Source: Sphaerimonospora thailandensis (GTDB lineage: Bacteria; Actinomycetota; Actinomycetes; Streptosporangiales; Streptosporangiaceae). From it: 52,077 bases of DNA. Shown here one piece after another: positions 33,697-42,605 of the stretch (position 1 is the stretch's first letter; every line of letters starts with the position of its first letter). The notes under the pieces were generated by a model, which searched no databases, was not told where the DNA came from, and worked only from the letters and a program-made list of their open reading frames with translations. The translations under genes and the position numbers were made by a program. The DNA is taken from positions 1-52,077 of the forward strand of contig NZ_BOOG01000051.1 of assembly GCF_016863115.1 (NCBI RefSeq), in the 5' to 3' direction.

Positions 33697-34863
33697 GTGG
33701 ACCTGCACGAGACCCCTGCCCAGCTCGAGCTCCGGAGTGAGCTTCGGGCGTACTTCTCCTCGTTCGCGCCGCCGGACGAGCGCCGCCGACTCGGTGAGGA
33801 GGGCGCCGGCGGCGACCGGTTCCGCGAGGTGGTCAGCCGACTCGGCCGGGACGGCTGGCTCGGCATCGGCTTCCCGATCGAGTACGGCGGCCAGGGCCGC
33901 TCGTTCGAGGACCAGTACGTCTTCTTCGACGAGCTGCACCGGGCCGGTCTGCCCTTCCCGTTCGTCACGGTCAACACCGTCGGCCCGACGCTGCTCGCCT
34001 ACGGGACCGAGCAGCAGAAGAAGGACTTCCTGCCCGGTATCGTCAGTGGCGACATCGTCTTCGCGATCGGCTACACCGAGCCCGGCGCCGGGACCGACCT
34101 GGCCTCGCTCACCACCCGCGCCGTCCCCGACGGTGACAGCCTGGTGATCAACGGTAACAAGATCTTCACCACCGGCGGCAACACCGCCGACTACGTTTGG
34201 CTCGCCTGCCGCACGAACCCCGATGTCCCCAAGCATGAGGGCATCTCGATCGTGATCGTGCCGACCTCCGATCCCGGCTTCTCCTGGACTCCCATCCACA
34301 CGGTGGGCGGCATGAGCATCACCGCAACCTACTACTCCGACATCCGGGTGCCCCTGGCCAACGTCGTCGGCCAGGTCGACAGAGGGTGGCAACTCATCAC
34401 CACACAGCTCAACCATGAGCGGATCGGCCTGGCCGCCCAGGGCGGCCGGATGCAGCAGCTGTGGGAGGACACCGTCGCGTGGGCCCGGGAGACCGGAGCC
34501 GACGAGCAGCCGTGGGTGCGCGAGGAGCTCGCCCGGCTGTACGCGCGGCTCGAGGCGATGCGACTGCTGAACTGGCGGATGACCTGCGCCGTCGCGGACG
34601 GCTCGCTGAACGGCCCCGAGGCGGGCGTGGTCAAGACCTATGGCTCCGAGGTGCAGATCGATGTGCAGCGCACCCTCAGCACCATCGTCGGCGCGGGCGC
34701 GCGGCTGCGGCCCCACGGTGACGGCGCGGTTCTGGGCGGGCAGATCGAGCAGCACTCGCGGACCGGCCTCGTCTACACCTTCGGCGGTGGTGTCAACGAT
34801 GTCCTGCGCGACATGATCGCCGTCAAGGGTCTCGGTCTGCCGCGAAGGGGTCGTGGCGCATGA
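33697..34863 (+). CDS. Acyl-CoA dehydrogenase, FadE29 (ChsE1)-like
   Basis: This encodes 388 residues from GTG 33697, preceded by AAGGAG. It follows FadE29 closely: LELRSELRAYFSS, GRDGWLGIGFPIEYGGQG, TVGPTLLAYGTEQQKKDFLPGI, FAIGYTEPGAGTDLASL, ATYYSDIRVP, LITTQLNHERI and the C-terminal FGGGVNDVLRDMIA. In Mycobacterium tuberculosis FadE29 pairs with FadE28 as an alpha2-beta2 enzyme that dehydrogenates the steroid propanoyl-CoA side chain. The partner FadE28-like gene is at 35867, with the ChsH2-like gene between them. The ATGA overlap with that gene shows tight coupling. Confidence 0.9.
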   Translation: MDLHETPAQLELRSELRAYFSSFAPPDERRRLGEEGAGGDRFREVVSRLGRDGWLGIGFPIEYGGQGRSFEDQYVFFDELHRAGLPFPFVTVNTVGPTLLAYGTEQQKKDFLPGIVSGDIVFAIGYTEPGAGTDLASLTTRAVPDGDSLVINGNKIFTTGGNTADYVWLACRTNPDVPKHEGISIVIVPTSDPGFSWTPIHTVGGMSITATYYSDIRVPLANVVGQVDRGWQLITTQLNHERIGLAAQGGRMQQLWEDTVAWARETGADEQPWVREELARLYARLEAMRLLNWRMTCAVADGSLNGPEAGVVKTYGSEVQIDVQRTLSTIVGAGARLRPHGDGAVLGGQIEQHSRTGLVYTFGGGVNDVLRDMIAVKGLGLPRRGRGA

Positions 34864-35867
34864 ACAACATGACGCCGGCGACGTCGGAGACCTCCGCGGC
34901 ACTCGACGCAGCCCTGGTGGGCTTCGTCGGACGCACCCTGCTGCCGCGGACCCGCGCTCAGGATCCCGTCAATCTCCCGATGATCCGGCACTGGGTCGAG
35001 GCAATGGGCGACACCAACCCGATTCACACCGACGAGGGTGCCGCGCTGGCGACCGGTCGATCGGGTCTCGTCGCCCCGGCGACGATGGCGCAGGCGTGGA
35101 CGATGCGCGGCTACGCGGCGCACCGACGCCGGATCGCGGGCGACCTACCCGCAGACAGCGAGGAGCAGAGGCTGACGACACTTCTGGCATCTGTCGGCTA
35201 CACGGCCATCGTCGCGACCGACTCCGAGTTCGAGTTCGTCCGCGAGCTCGTCGTCGGAGACCACCTGAGCGTCGAGGAGGTGATTGAGTCGATCTCCGCG
35301 GAGAAGGTCACCGCGCTCGGCACCGGCCGGTTCCTGCGCACCGTGCGGACCTACACCAACCAGGACGGTGAGGTTGTGGCACGCCAGCGCTGGACCACCC
35401 TCCGGTTCCGGCCCAAAGTCCGCGAGCCGGAGCTCGCACCGCGCCCGCGCCCGGCCCTCAACGAGGACAACGCGTGGTGGTTCGACGCCGCGCGAGAGCA
35501 CCGCCTGCTCGTGCAGCGTTGCGCCGACTGCGGCACCCTGCGGCACCCGCCCGGGCCGTGCTGCCCGCACTGCCAGTCCTTCACCTGGGACACAGTGGAG
35601 GCCAGCGGTCGCGGCACGGTCTACAGCTACACGGTGGCCCACCACCCGCGGCACCCCGCCTTCGATTACCCGCTCCTGATCGGCGTCATCGCGCTGGAGG
35701 AGGGGACCCGCCTGATCGCCAACATTCTAGTCGATGCTGCCGGCGCCGAACCGGACGCCGTCGGTGATTACGTCCACGTCGACGCACCCGTCGCGCTGGA
35801 GTGGCTCGATCTGGACGACGAGCTCACCCTGCCGGCGTTCCGCGTCGTGACCGAGGAGAAGCACTGA
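34860..35867 (+). CDS. ChsH2-like enoyl-CoA hydratase subunit (MaoC fold + DUF35 OB/zinc ribbon)
   Basis: This encodes 335 residues. Residues about 15-185 are a MaoC-type hotdog domain (FVGRTLLPRTRAQDPVN, HWVEAMGDTNPIHTD). Residues about 200-335 are a DUF35 domain with a zinc ribbon (C221, C224, C234 or C235, C238: CADCGTLRHPPGPCCPHC) followed by an OB fold (GTVYSYTVAHH). In mycobacteria ChsH2 pairs with ChsH1 to hydrate the unsaturated side-chain CoA ester, and its DUF35 domain binds the aldolase Ltp2. All three partners are encoded here. It overlaps the preceding gene by ATGA and its stop shares one base with the next ATG. Confidence 0.9.
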   Translation: MNNMTPATSETSAALDAALVGFVGRTLLPRTRAQDPVNLPMIRHWVEAMGDTNPIHTDEGAALATGRSGLVAPATMAQAWTMRGYAAHRRRIAGDLPADSEEQRLTTLLASVGYTAIVATDSEFEFVRELVVGDHLSVEEVIESISAEKVTALGTGRFLRTVRTYTNQDGEVVARQRWTTLRFRPKVREPELAPRPRPALNEDNAWWFDAAREHRLLVQRCADCGTLRHPPGPCCPHCQSFTWDTVEASGRGTVYSYTVAHHPRHPAFDYPLLIGVIALEEGTRLIANILVDAAGAEPDAVGDYVHVDAPVALEWLDLDDELTLPAFRVVTEEKH

Positions 35868-36964
35868 TGGACTTCACCCCCGACGAGGAGACCCGGAGCG
35901 TCCGGATTCTCGCCGCACAGATCATCGCCGACCAGGTCGGCACCAGTGGCGCGGAGGCCGAGGGCCGGCTGCACGGAGCGCTCGGTCAGGCAGGCCTGCT
36001 CGGCGTGCACCTGCCGGTCGGGTACGGCGGCAGCGACCTCGGCGTGACTGCCGTGGCTGCCGTGCTCGAGGAGCAGGGACGAGCGAGTGCTGCAGCCCCG
36101 CTGTGGCCGGTGTACGCCGCGTCGTACGCCGTGGCCCGGTTCGGTCCGGCCGAACTCCGCCAGGCCTGGCTGCCCGGCGTCGCGGCCGGGACGCCCGCCC
36201 TCACCGTGGCGCTGGAGGAGTTCGGTCCGGGTGACCCGGCCGCTCCGGCGACGACGGCGACGGCCGCGGCCGAAGGCTGGGTCCTCACCGGGGCCAAGGC
36301 CGCCGTCCCGGTCCTCGGCGAGCGCGGAGCCGTGGTCGTCTCGGCGTCCGGTGCGGAGGGCCCGGCCCTGTTCCTCGTCGACGCCGGCGATCCCGGCGTG
36401 ACCTGGGAGCCGACGCTGAGCACCGACACGGCGCCGACCGCGAACCTGGTCCTCGACGGTGCACCGGGCACTTGGCTCGGTGCGGCCGACGCCCTGCGCG
36501 AGACGCTCGACGTCGCCGCGCTCGGCGTGTGCGCCACCCAGTTGGGTGTCATGCAGGGAGCGCTGCGCCTGGCCGCCGACCATGTCTCCGAGCGGCACCA
36601 GTTCGGCAGGCCGCTGGCCACCTTCCAGGCGGTGCAGCACAAGCTCGCCGACTGCTACATCGACGTCGAGGCCACCCGGGTGAGCCTGTGGCAGGCGTTG
36701 TCCGACGTCACTGAGGGCTCCGAGCGGGCCCTGGCCAGCGTGCCGGTCGCCCAGTGGTGGGCGGCGCGGACCGGGCTCGACGTCGTGCACCGCACCCAGC
36801 ACCTGCACGGCGGCACCGGGGTCGACCGCGACTACCCCGCGCACCGGTTCTTCCTGTGGGCCCGCCAGCTCGCCGGCACCCTGGGCAGCGAGCACGTCAT
36901 GCTGAGCCGTCTCGGCGACCTGATCGCCGCCAGCTCCGTGGCGATCCAGGACGTGGCGGGATGA
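35867..36964 (+). CDS. Acyl-CoA dehydrogenase, FadE28 (ChsE2)-like
   Basis: This encodes 365 residues from the ATG at 35867, which overlaps the previous TGA by one base. It is Ala-rich and shorter than catalytic acyl-CoA dehydrogenases (LLGVHLPVGYGGSDLG, EEFGPGDPA, LGVMQGALRLAADHVSERHQ, FGRPLATFQAVQHKLADCYI, HLHGGTGVDRDYPAHRFF). This fits the FadE28 half of the FadE28-FadE29 complex. The pair shares FAD sites across the interface, so both genes should be needed for activity. It introduces the alpha,beta double bond in the CoA-linked side chain. Confidence 0.87.
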   Translation: MDFTPDEETRSVRILAAQIIADQVGTSGAEAEGRLHGALGQAGLLGVHLPVGYGGSDLGVTAVAAVLEEQGRASAAAPLWPVYAASYAVARFGPAELRQAWLPGVAAGTPALTVALEEFGPGDPAAPATTATAAAEGWVLTGAKAAVPVLGERGAVVVSASGAEGPALFLVDAGDPGVTWEPTLSTDTAPTANLVLDGAPGTWLGAADALRETLDVAALGVCATQLGVMQGALRLAADHVSERHQFGRPLATFQAVQHKLADCYIDVEATRVSLWQALSDVTEGSERALASVPVAQWWAARTGLDVVHRTQHLHGGTGVDRDYPAHRFFLWARQLAGTLGSEHVMLSRLGDLIAASSVAIQDVAG

Positions 36965-37380
36965 CGGCACTCCCGCCGCAGGTCCGTGTCGGTGCGCGGC
37001 TGCCCGACCTCGTCGTACCCCTTGACCGGGGCTTCGTGGTCGCCACGGCGATCGCGAGCCGCGATTACCAGGACGTGCACCACGACCCGGACGTCGCCCG
37101 CGCCAGCGGTGCGGCGGACGTGTTCATGAACATCCTGACCAGCAACGCGATGGTCGAGCGCTTCGTGCGCGCGTGGGGGGGACCCTCCGCCGAGCTGCGC
37201 GCACTGCGGATCCGGCTCGGCGTGCCGAACAGCGCCGGCGACCGGATGGTGCTGCGCGGCACCGTCCGTGAGGTGGGCGAGGACCACGCCGTCGTCGACG
37301 TCACCGGAGAGAACTCGCTGGGCGCCCACATCACCGGAAGCGCGACGCTCGCCTGGCCCGACCGAGGAGTGACCCCATGA
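36961..37380 (+). CDS. ChsH1-like MaoC-fold hydratase subunit
   Basis: This encodes 139 residues from the ATG at 36961, overlapping the previous stop as ATGA. The single hotdog domain carries the catalytic motif SRDYQDVHHDP (D35 with H40 or H41) and VFMNILTSNAMVERF then WGGPSAELRALRIRLGVP, all as in ChsH1. ChsH1 supplies the active site of the ChsH1-ChsH2 hydratase that adds water to the enoyl-CoA. It is coupled to the aldolase gene by another four-base overlap. Confidence 0.88.
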   Translation: MTALPPQVRVGARLPDLVVPLDRGFVVATAIASRDYQDVHHDPDVARASGAADVFMNILTSNAMVERFVRAWGGPSAELRALRIRLGVPNSAGDRMVLRGTVREVGEDHAVVDVTGENSLGAHITGSATLAWPDRGVTP

Positions 37381-38537
37381 GCTGGCGAGCAGTCATCGCG
37401 GGCATCGGTGCCACCGAGTTCTCCAAGAGCTCTGGGCGCAGCGAGCTGCAGTTGGCGTGCGAGGCGGTCGTGGCCGCGCTCGCCGACGCCGGCCTCACGC
37501 CGGCCGACGTCGACGGGCTGGTGACCTTCGTCAAGGACAGCAATCCCGAGATCGAGGTCGCCCGGTCGACCGGGATGGGGGAGCTGTCGTTCTTCTCCCG
37601 GATCGGCTACGGCGGCGGGGCGGGCTGCGGCACCATCCAGCAGGCGATGCTGGCCGTCGAGCACGGCGTCGCCGCCGTCGTGGTGTGCTACCGCGCCTTC
37701 AACGAGCGCTCGGGTGTGCGCTTCGGGCTCGGGCACGCCGACCAGCCGATGTCGGCGACCGCCGAGCGTGCGGCGTACTCCTGGCTAACGCCGTACGGGC
37801 TCAACACTCCGGCCCAGGAGGTCGCGCTCTTCGCGCGGCGCTACATGCACGAGTACGGCGCCACGAGTGAGGACTTCGGCCGGGTCGCGGTGGTCGACCG
37901 GCGACACGCGGCGACCAACCCGAAGGCCTGGTTCTACGGCCGGCCGATCACTCTGGAGGAGCACCAGGCCTCCCGCTGGATCGCTGAGCCGCTGCACCTT
38001 CTCGACTGCTGTCAGGAGACCGACGGCGGCCAGGCCATCGTGGTCGTCGCCGAGGACCGCGTCGCGGACCTCCCGCACATCCCGGTGCGGATCCTCGGCG
38101 CGGCCCAGGGCAGCGGGGCCGACCAGCACCTGATGACCAGCTACTACCGGTCCGAGATCACCGGTATCCCGGAGATGGGGCTCGTGGGCCGGCAGCTGTA
38201 CGCCCAGAGCGGCCTGCGACCCGACGACATCGACGCGGCGATCATCTACGACCACTTCACTCCGTTGGTGCTGCCGCAGCTCGAGGAGCTCGGCTTCTGC
38301 GGTCGCGGTGAGGCGGCCGGCTTCATCGCCGACGGCAACCTCGAGCTCGACGGCCGGCTGCCCATGAACACCCACGGCGGCCAGCTCGGCGAGGCATACC
38401 TGCACGGGATGAACGGGATCGCCGAGGCGGTGCGGCTGGTGCGCGGGACGTCGGTGAACCAGCCGGCCTCCGTCGAGCGTGTGCTCGTCACCGCCGGGAC
38501 CGCGGTCCCGACCAGCGGCCTGATCCTCGGTGCCTGA
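37377..38537 (+). CDS. Ltp2-like retro-aldolase (thiolase superfamily)
   Basis: This encodes 386 residues. It follows mycobacterial Ltp2 through GIGATEFSKSSGRSELQLA, FVKDSNPEIEVARSTGMGEL, YRAFNERSGVRFG, EPLHLLDCCQETDGGQAIVV, EMGLVGRQLYAQSGL and THGGQLGEAYLHGMNGIAEA. Y291 (IIYDHFTP) and Y341 (EAYLHG) match in spacing the two tyrosines (Y294, Y344) reported as catalytic in an Ltp2. Ltp2 cleaves the beta-hydroxyacyl-CoA to a ketone or aldehyde plus a short acyl-CoA. Cleavage of an aryl-beta-hydroxypropanoyl-CoA would give an aryl aldehyde and acetyl-CoA, which would link this operon to the gentisate genes 5 kb on. Confidence 0.9.
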   Translation: MSWRAVIAGIGATEFSKSSGRSELQLACEAVVAALADAGLTPADVDGLVTFVKDSNPEIEVARSTGMGELSFFSRIGYGGGAGCGTIQQAMLAVEHGVAAVVVCYRAFNERSGVRFGLGHADQPMSATAERAAYSWLTPYGLNTPAQEVALFARRYMHEYGATSEDFGRVAVVDRRHAATNPKAWFYGRPITLEEHQASRWIAEPLHLLDCCQETDGGQAIVVVAEDRVADLPHIPVRILGAAQGSGADQHLMTSYYRSEITGIPEMGLVGRQLYAQSGLRPDDIDAAIIYDHFTPLVLPQLEELGFCGRGEAAGFIADGNLELDGRLPMNTHGGQLGEAYLHGMNGIAEAVRLVRGTSVNQPASVERVLVTAGTAVPTSGLILGA

Positions 38538-38598
38538 GCCCGCTCTCGTGCCACCCACCACCAGACCCCTGGGCAGCAGGCCCTCGAAGGGAGCAAGC

Positions 38599-39195
38599 AT
38601 GAACACGGCACAGCCACTCGCCGGCAAGGTCGCCGCCGTGACCGGCGCCGGCGCTGGGCTCGGCCGGGCCAAGGCGCTGAGCCTGGCGGCAGCCGGTGCC
38701 GCCATCGTGGTGAACGACGTCGGACCGGCGGCCCACGAGGTGGTCGAGGAGATCACCGGGGCCGACGGACGGGCGCACGCCGTCCTCGGCGACGTCTCGG
38801 CGAAGGCCGGCATCATCGCGCTCACCGTGTCGGCGGCGCGCGGTTGCGAACGGTACGGCGTGACCGCCAACGCGATCTGCCCGCGCGCCCGGACCGCGAT
38901 GACCCAGGACGTCTTCGGCGACGCGCCTGGTGACGGAGCCGACCTGCTCTCGGTCGACCAGGTGGTGCCGCTGGTGACCTACCTCGCGAGCCCCGGCGCC
39001 GCGAACGTCAACGGCCAGGTGTTCGTCGTGCACAGCGGGAAGATCGCACTGCTCGCACCGGCCACCGTCGAGGCCACGTTCACCACGGACTCCACCTGGA
39101 CCCTCGAGGAGGTCGCCGACCGGCTCGGCACCCACTTCACCGACCGGGACCCGGCTCGTACCTTCTCGGCGAAGGCGGCCATGGATCGTGTCTGA
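38599..39195 (+). pseudogene. Hsd4B-like SDR with internal in-frame deletion
   Basis: The frame is open for 198 codons from ATG 38599 and begins as a normal SDR (AAVTGAGAGLGRAKALSLA, IVVNDVG). It jumps from HAVLGDVS straight to AKAGIIALTVSAARGCERYG, so about 90 residues holding the NNAG motif, the catalytic Ser and the Tyr of YxxxK are gone; only the Lys side remains. The tail (ICPRARTAMTQDVFG) is typical of Hsd4B-like steroid side-chain dehydrogenases. The deletion kept the frame but must abolish activity. Its end overlaps the next ligase gene by 8 bp. Confidence 0.8.
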
Positions 39196-40819
39196 GCCCA
39201 CCACGATTGCGCAGCTGATCACCGGGCTGGCCGACGACGACCGTACCGGCCTCCGGTTCGAGGACCGCGAGTGGAGCTGGCGCGAGGTCGTCGAGGAGAG
39301 CCGGCGCCGCGGTGAGCTGGCGCGCAGGCTGCACACCAACGGACCGTTGCACGTCGGGCTGCTGCTCGACAACACCCCCGAGTTCGTGTTCTGGACGCTC
39401 GGGCTGGCCGCGGTCGGCGGCACCGTGGTCGGACTCAACTCGACCCGGCGTGGGGCCGACCTCGAGCGCGACATCCACTTCACCGACTGCGCGCTGGTCG
39501 TCACCGAGCAGGCGCACCGGCTCCTGCTGGACGGGGTCGACGTGCCCGGCGGTCGGCTGGTCGACGTCGACGCGGTGGGGTACGCAGCAACGCTGCCGCC
39601 CGCACCGGATCCCGCGGAGGCCGAGGCATGTGAGGCCGCCGTACCACCCGACGCGGTGATCACGCTCGTCTTCACCTCGGGCACCACCTCGGCACCCAAG
39701 GCGGTCGTGTGCTCCCACCGGCGACTGCTGGGGCTCGCGCAGGCGCAGATCGCCCGGCGGCCCCTGTTCACCGATGATGTCTTCTACATCGCGATGCCGC
39801 TGTTCCACTCGAACTCTCTGATGGCCGCACTCGCGCCGGCGGTCATGCTCGGCTCGTGTGTCGTGCTGCGCCGGAAGTTCTCGGCCTCCGGGTTCCTCGC
39901 CGACGTGCGGGCCTTCCGGGCGACGTGCTTCAACTACGTCGGTAAGCCGCTGCGCTACGTCCTGGCCACGCCCGAGGGTGAGGATGACGCAGACAACCCG
40001 CTGCGGCTGGCGTTCGGCAACGAGGCCGACCAACGCGACGTCCGCCGCTTCGCCGAGCGGTTCGGCTGCCAGGTGCAGGAGCAGTACGGGTCGAGCGAGG
40101 GCGGCGTCCGGATCGCCCCGGTGCCCGATATGCCGCCGGGCTCGATGGGCCGGGCCGACGACGGCACCGTCGTCATGAACGCGGTCACCCTCGAGGAGTG
40201 CCCGCCGGCGCGGTTCGACGCCGAGGGCCGGCTGCTCAACGCGGGAGAGGCGATCGGCGAGATCGTCGGACTCCACTCGGCCGACCAGTTCGAGGGCTAC
40301 TACAAGAACCCCGAGGCCGACGCCCAGCGGAAGCGCCACGGCATGCTGTGGACCGGCGACCTGGCCTACCGCGACGAGCAGGGCTTCTGGTACTTCGCCG
40401 GCCGCACCGACGACTGGCTGCGGGTGGACGGCGAGAACCTCGCGGCTGCGCCCATCGAGCGGCTGCTCATGCGCCATCCCGCGATCGCCCATGCCGCTGT
40501 CTACGCGGTGCCGGACCCCGACGGCGGGGACCAGGTCGTAGCCGCTCTCGAACTGGCGCCGGGCGGTGCCTTCGACCCGGACGATTTCGGCCGGTTCCTC
40601 GACGAGCAGCCGGACTTAGGCACCAAGTGGGCGCCGCGCTACATCCGCCTGGTCAACGTCCTCCCGAAGACCGCGACCAACAAGATCACCAAGACTTCGC
40701 TGCGCGCCGACGGTGTGCAGTGCGCTGACCCCTTGTGGATCCGGCGCGGACGAGCCCACGTGTTCGAGTCGCTGACCGGCGACCGACCCACCCGAGAAGG
40801 AGACCGAGAAGATGACTGA
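39188..40819 (+). CDS. Acyl-CoA ligase, FadD17-like, intact copy
   Basis: This encodes 543 residues from GTG 39188, which overlaps the SDR stop. Blocks follow FadD17: HVGLLLDNTPEFVFWTLGLA, LVFTSGTTSAPKAVVCSH, YIAMPLFHSNSLMAALAP, RRKFSASGFLADVRAF, YGSSEGGVRI, LWTGDLAYRDEQGFWYFAGR, DWLRVDGENLAAAPIE and TATNKITKTSL with the catalytic Lys. It activates a side-chain acid with ATP and CoA. Compared with the ligase at 31028 it lacks the long C-terminal extension, so it is not a simple recent duplicate. It probably serves the FadE/ChsH/Ltp2 operon. Confidence 0.88.
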   Translation: MSEPTTIAQLITGLADDDRTGLRFEDREWSWREVVEESRRRGELARRLHTNGPLHVGLLLDNTPEFVFWTLGLAAVGGTVVGLNSTRRGADLERDIHFTDCALVVTEQAHRLLLDGVDVPGGRLVDVDAVGYAATLPPAPDPAEAEACEAAVPPDAVITLVFTSGTTSAPKAVVCSHRRLLGLAQAQIARRPLFTDDVFYIAMPLFHSNSLMAALAPAVMLGSCVVLRRKFSASGFLADVRAFRATCFNYVGKPLRYVLATPEGEDDADNPLRLAFGNEADQRDVRRFAERFGCQVQEQYGSSEGGVRIAPVPDMPPGSMGRADDGTVVMNAVTLEECPPARFDAEGRLLNAGEAIGEIVGLHSADQFEGYYKNPEADAQRKRHGMLWTGDLAYRDEQGFWYFAGRTDDWLRVDGENLAAAPIERLLMRHPAIAHAAVYAVPDPDGGDQVVAALELAPGGAFDPDDFGRFLDEQPDLGTKWAPRYIRLVNVLPKTATNKITKTSLRADGVQCADPLWIRRGRAHVFESLTGDRPTREGDREDD

Positions 40820-41437
40820 CGCACGAGGATTCGAGAACCGGGTGGCGTTCGTGACCGGCGCCGGCAACGGCATCGGCCGGGAGATGGCGCGCGACGTTGT
40901 ACGCCAGGGCGGCAAGGTGGCCATCGCCGACGTCGACCTGGCCGCGGCCGAGGGGCTCGGCGGCATCGACGTCCTGGTCAACAATGCCGGCCTGCACCTG
41001 ATGAAGTGGAACGTCCCGGTTACCTCGGTCACGGCCAAGCAGTGGCACCAGATCCTCGGCGTCAATGGGTGGGCGTCGTCAACTGAGCGAGGTCTGCTCG
41101 GCCGTACCTCGTCCAGGGGAAGGGCCCGGCGATCCGCAACATCTCGTCGATCGCCGGCTACCTGTCGAACACCGTGTACGGAATCACCTAGCTCGGCGTC
41201 CGGGGCCTGACCGTCACGCTCGCCGAGGAGTTCGCGCCCGACGGCATCCGGGTCAACGCCACCGAGCCGGGCGCGATCGGCTCGGACAACACGATCGACG
41301 AGATGCAGCAGATCCACCGCATGGCAACGATGGCCGACATCGTCAACGCCATGAACTACCTGTGCACCGACGCTGCCGGCATGGTCACCGGACAGACCCT
41401 GCCGGTCTCCGGCGGCTACCCTCTCCAGCCCTCCTGA
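40812..41437 (+). pseudogene. SDR pseudogene, paralogue of the SDR at 4462
   Basis: ATG 40812 opens FENRVAFVTGAGNGIGREMA and DVDLAAAEG. About 35 codons are then missing, and NNAGLHLMKWNVPVT follows. A frameshift after GVNG, a stop right after VGVVN, and a second stop exactly where the YxxxK lysine belongs (YGIT, stop, LGVRGL against YGVSKLAVRGL in the intact paralogue) complete the damage. Sequence remains readable to GQTLPVSGGYPLQPS. An intact equivalent is at 4462-5208. Confidence 0.88.
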
Positions 41438-41459
41438 GCACGACGAAAGAAGCAGACCG

Positions 41460-42605
41460 ATGAGCAACGCCGTCATCGTCGACGCCGCCCGCACGCCCTT
41501 TGGCCGCCGCAACGGGACCCTCACCGGGTACCATCCTGCGGAACTGCTCGGTCATGCCCAGCGCGGCGTCCTCGATCGCAACGCCGTCGACCCCGCCCTG
41601 ATCGAGCAGGCGATCGGAGGATGTGTCTCCCAGGCGGGTGAGCAGGCCAGCAACGTGACCCGGACGTCGTGGCTGCACGCCGGCCTGCCCGAGGGCACGG
41701 GCTGCACCACGATCGACTGCCAGTGCGGGTCGGCCCAGCAGGCGATCCACCTGGTCTCCGCACTCGTCACCGCCGGCGCCATCCGCGCCGGCATCGCCTG
41801 CGGCGTGGAGTCGATGAGCCGGATCCCGCTCCTGGCCAACGTGCCTGGCCCGACCGGCAAGCCCCGTCCGGACACCTGGACGATCGACCTGCCTAACCAG
41901 TTCATCGGTGCCGACCGCATCGCGGCCCGGCGCGGCCTGACCCGCGAGGACATCGACGCGTTCGGTGTGCGCTCCCAGAAGCTCGCCCGCCATGCCACCG
42001 ACGAGGGGCGCCTGCGCCGGCAGATCCTGCCGATCGCGGTGCCCGACGAGGCCGGCGGGACCCGCGAGATGGCCGTGGATGAGGGCCTTCGCGACACGTC
42101 GCTGGAGGCACTGGCCGGCCTGCGGCCGGTAATGGAGGACGGTCTGCACACCGCGGGCACCGCGTCGCAGATCTCCGACGGCGCGAGCGCCGCCCTGATC
42201 ATGGCCGAGGACCTCGCGGTCTCCCTCGGGCTGACGCCGCGCGCGCGGATCGTCAGCCAGGCACTGGTCGGTGGCGAGACCTACTACCAGCTCGACGGAC
42301 CGGTCCAGGCCACGACCAAGGTTCTCGACCAGGCCAGCCTCACGATCGGTGACATTGACCTGTTCGAGGTCAACGAGGCGTTCGCCGCGGTCGTCCTGTC
42401 GTGGCAGCAGACCCACAAGGTCGACCAGGAGAAGGTCAACGTCAACGGCGGTGCGATCGCGCTGGGCCACCCCGTCGGCGCGACGGGCGTACGCCTTCTC
42501 GCGACGGCGCTCGACGAGCTCGAGCGCACCGGCGGACGACGTGCGCTGATCGCGACGTGTGCCGGTGGTGCGCTGGCGGCCGGAACGATCATCGAACGAT
42601 TGTGA
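41460..42605 (+). CDS. Thiolase, FadA5-like acetyl-CoA acyltransferase
   Basis: This encodes 381 residues. The nucleophile is C89 (DCQCGSAQQA), the base pair H337 (GHPVG) and C367 (CAGGALAAGTIIERL), with NEAFAAVVLSW between. Wording such as ELLGHAQRGV, VIGGCVSQ-like AIGGCVSQAGEQ, IDLPNQF and RARIVSQALVGGETYYQLDG is that of FadA5, which thiolyses the steroid side-chain beta-ketoacyl-CoA. A thiolase next to a retro-aldolase suggests two ways of shortening side chains: classical beta-oxidation for longer chains and aldol cleavage for the last three carbons. The next frame's GTG overlaps its stop. Confidence 0.9.
   Translation: MSNAVIVDAARTPFGRRNGTLTGYHPAELLGHAQRGVLDRNAVDPALIEQAIGGCVSQAGEQASNVTRTSWLHAGLPEGTGCTTIDCQCGSAQQAIHLVSALVTAGAIRAGIACGVESMSRIPLLANVPGPTGKPRPDTWTIDLPNQFIGADRIAARRGLTREDIDAFGVRSQKLARHATDEGRLRRQILPIAVPDEAGGTREMAVDEGLRDTSLEALAGLRPVMEDGLHTAGTASQISDGASAALIMAEDLAVSLGLTPRARIVSQALVGGETYYQLDGPVQATTKVLDQASLTIGDIDLFEVNEAFAAVVLSWQQTHKVDQEKVNVNGGAIALGHPVGATGVRLLATALDELERTGGRRALIATCAGGALAAGTIIERL

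Noticed and set aside
33017-34147. A single 376-residue gene
   Set aside because: It is the frameshifted ligase tail reading through a lost stop into the wrong frame of the FadE29-like gene.
33697-42605. A complete steroid degradation locus
   Set aside because: Side-chain-type genes are present, but no ring-opening or ring-degradation genes (KshA, HsaA-D types) and no KstR-like regulator were seen in the window.
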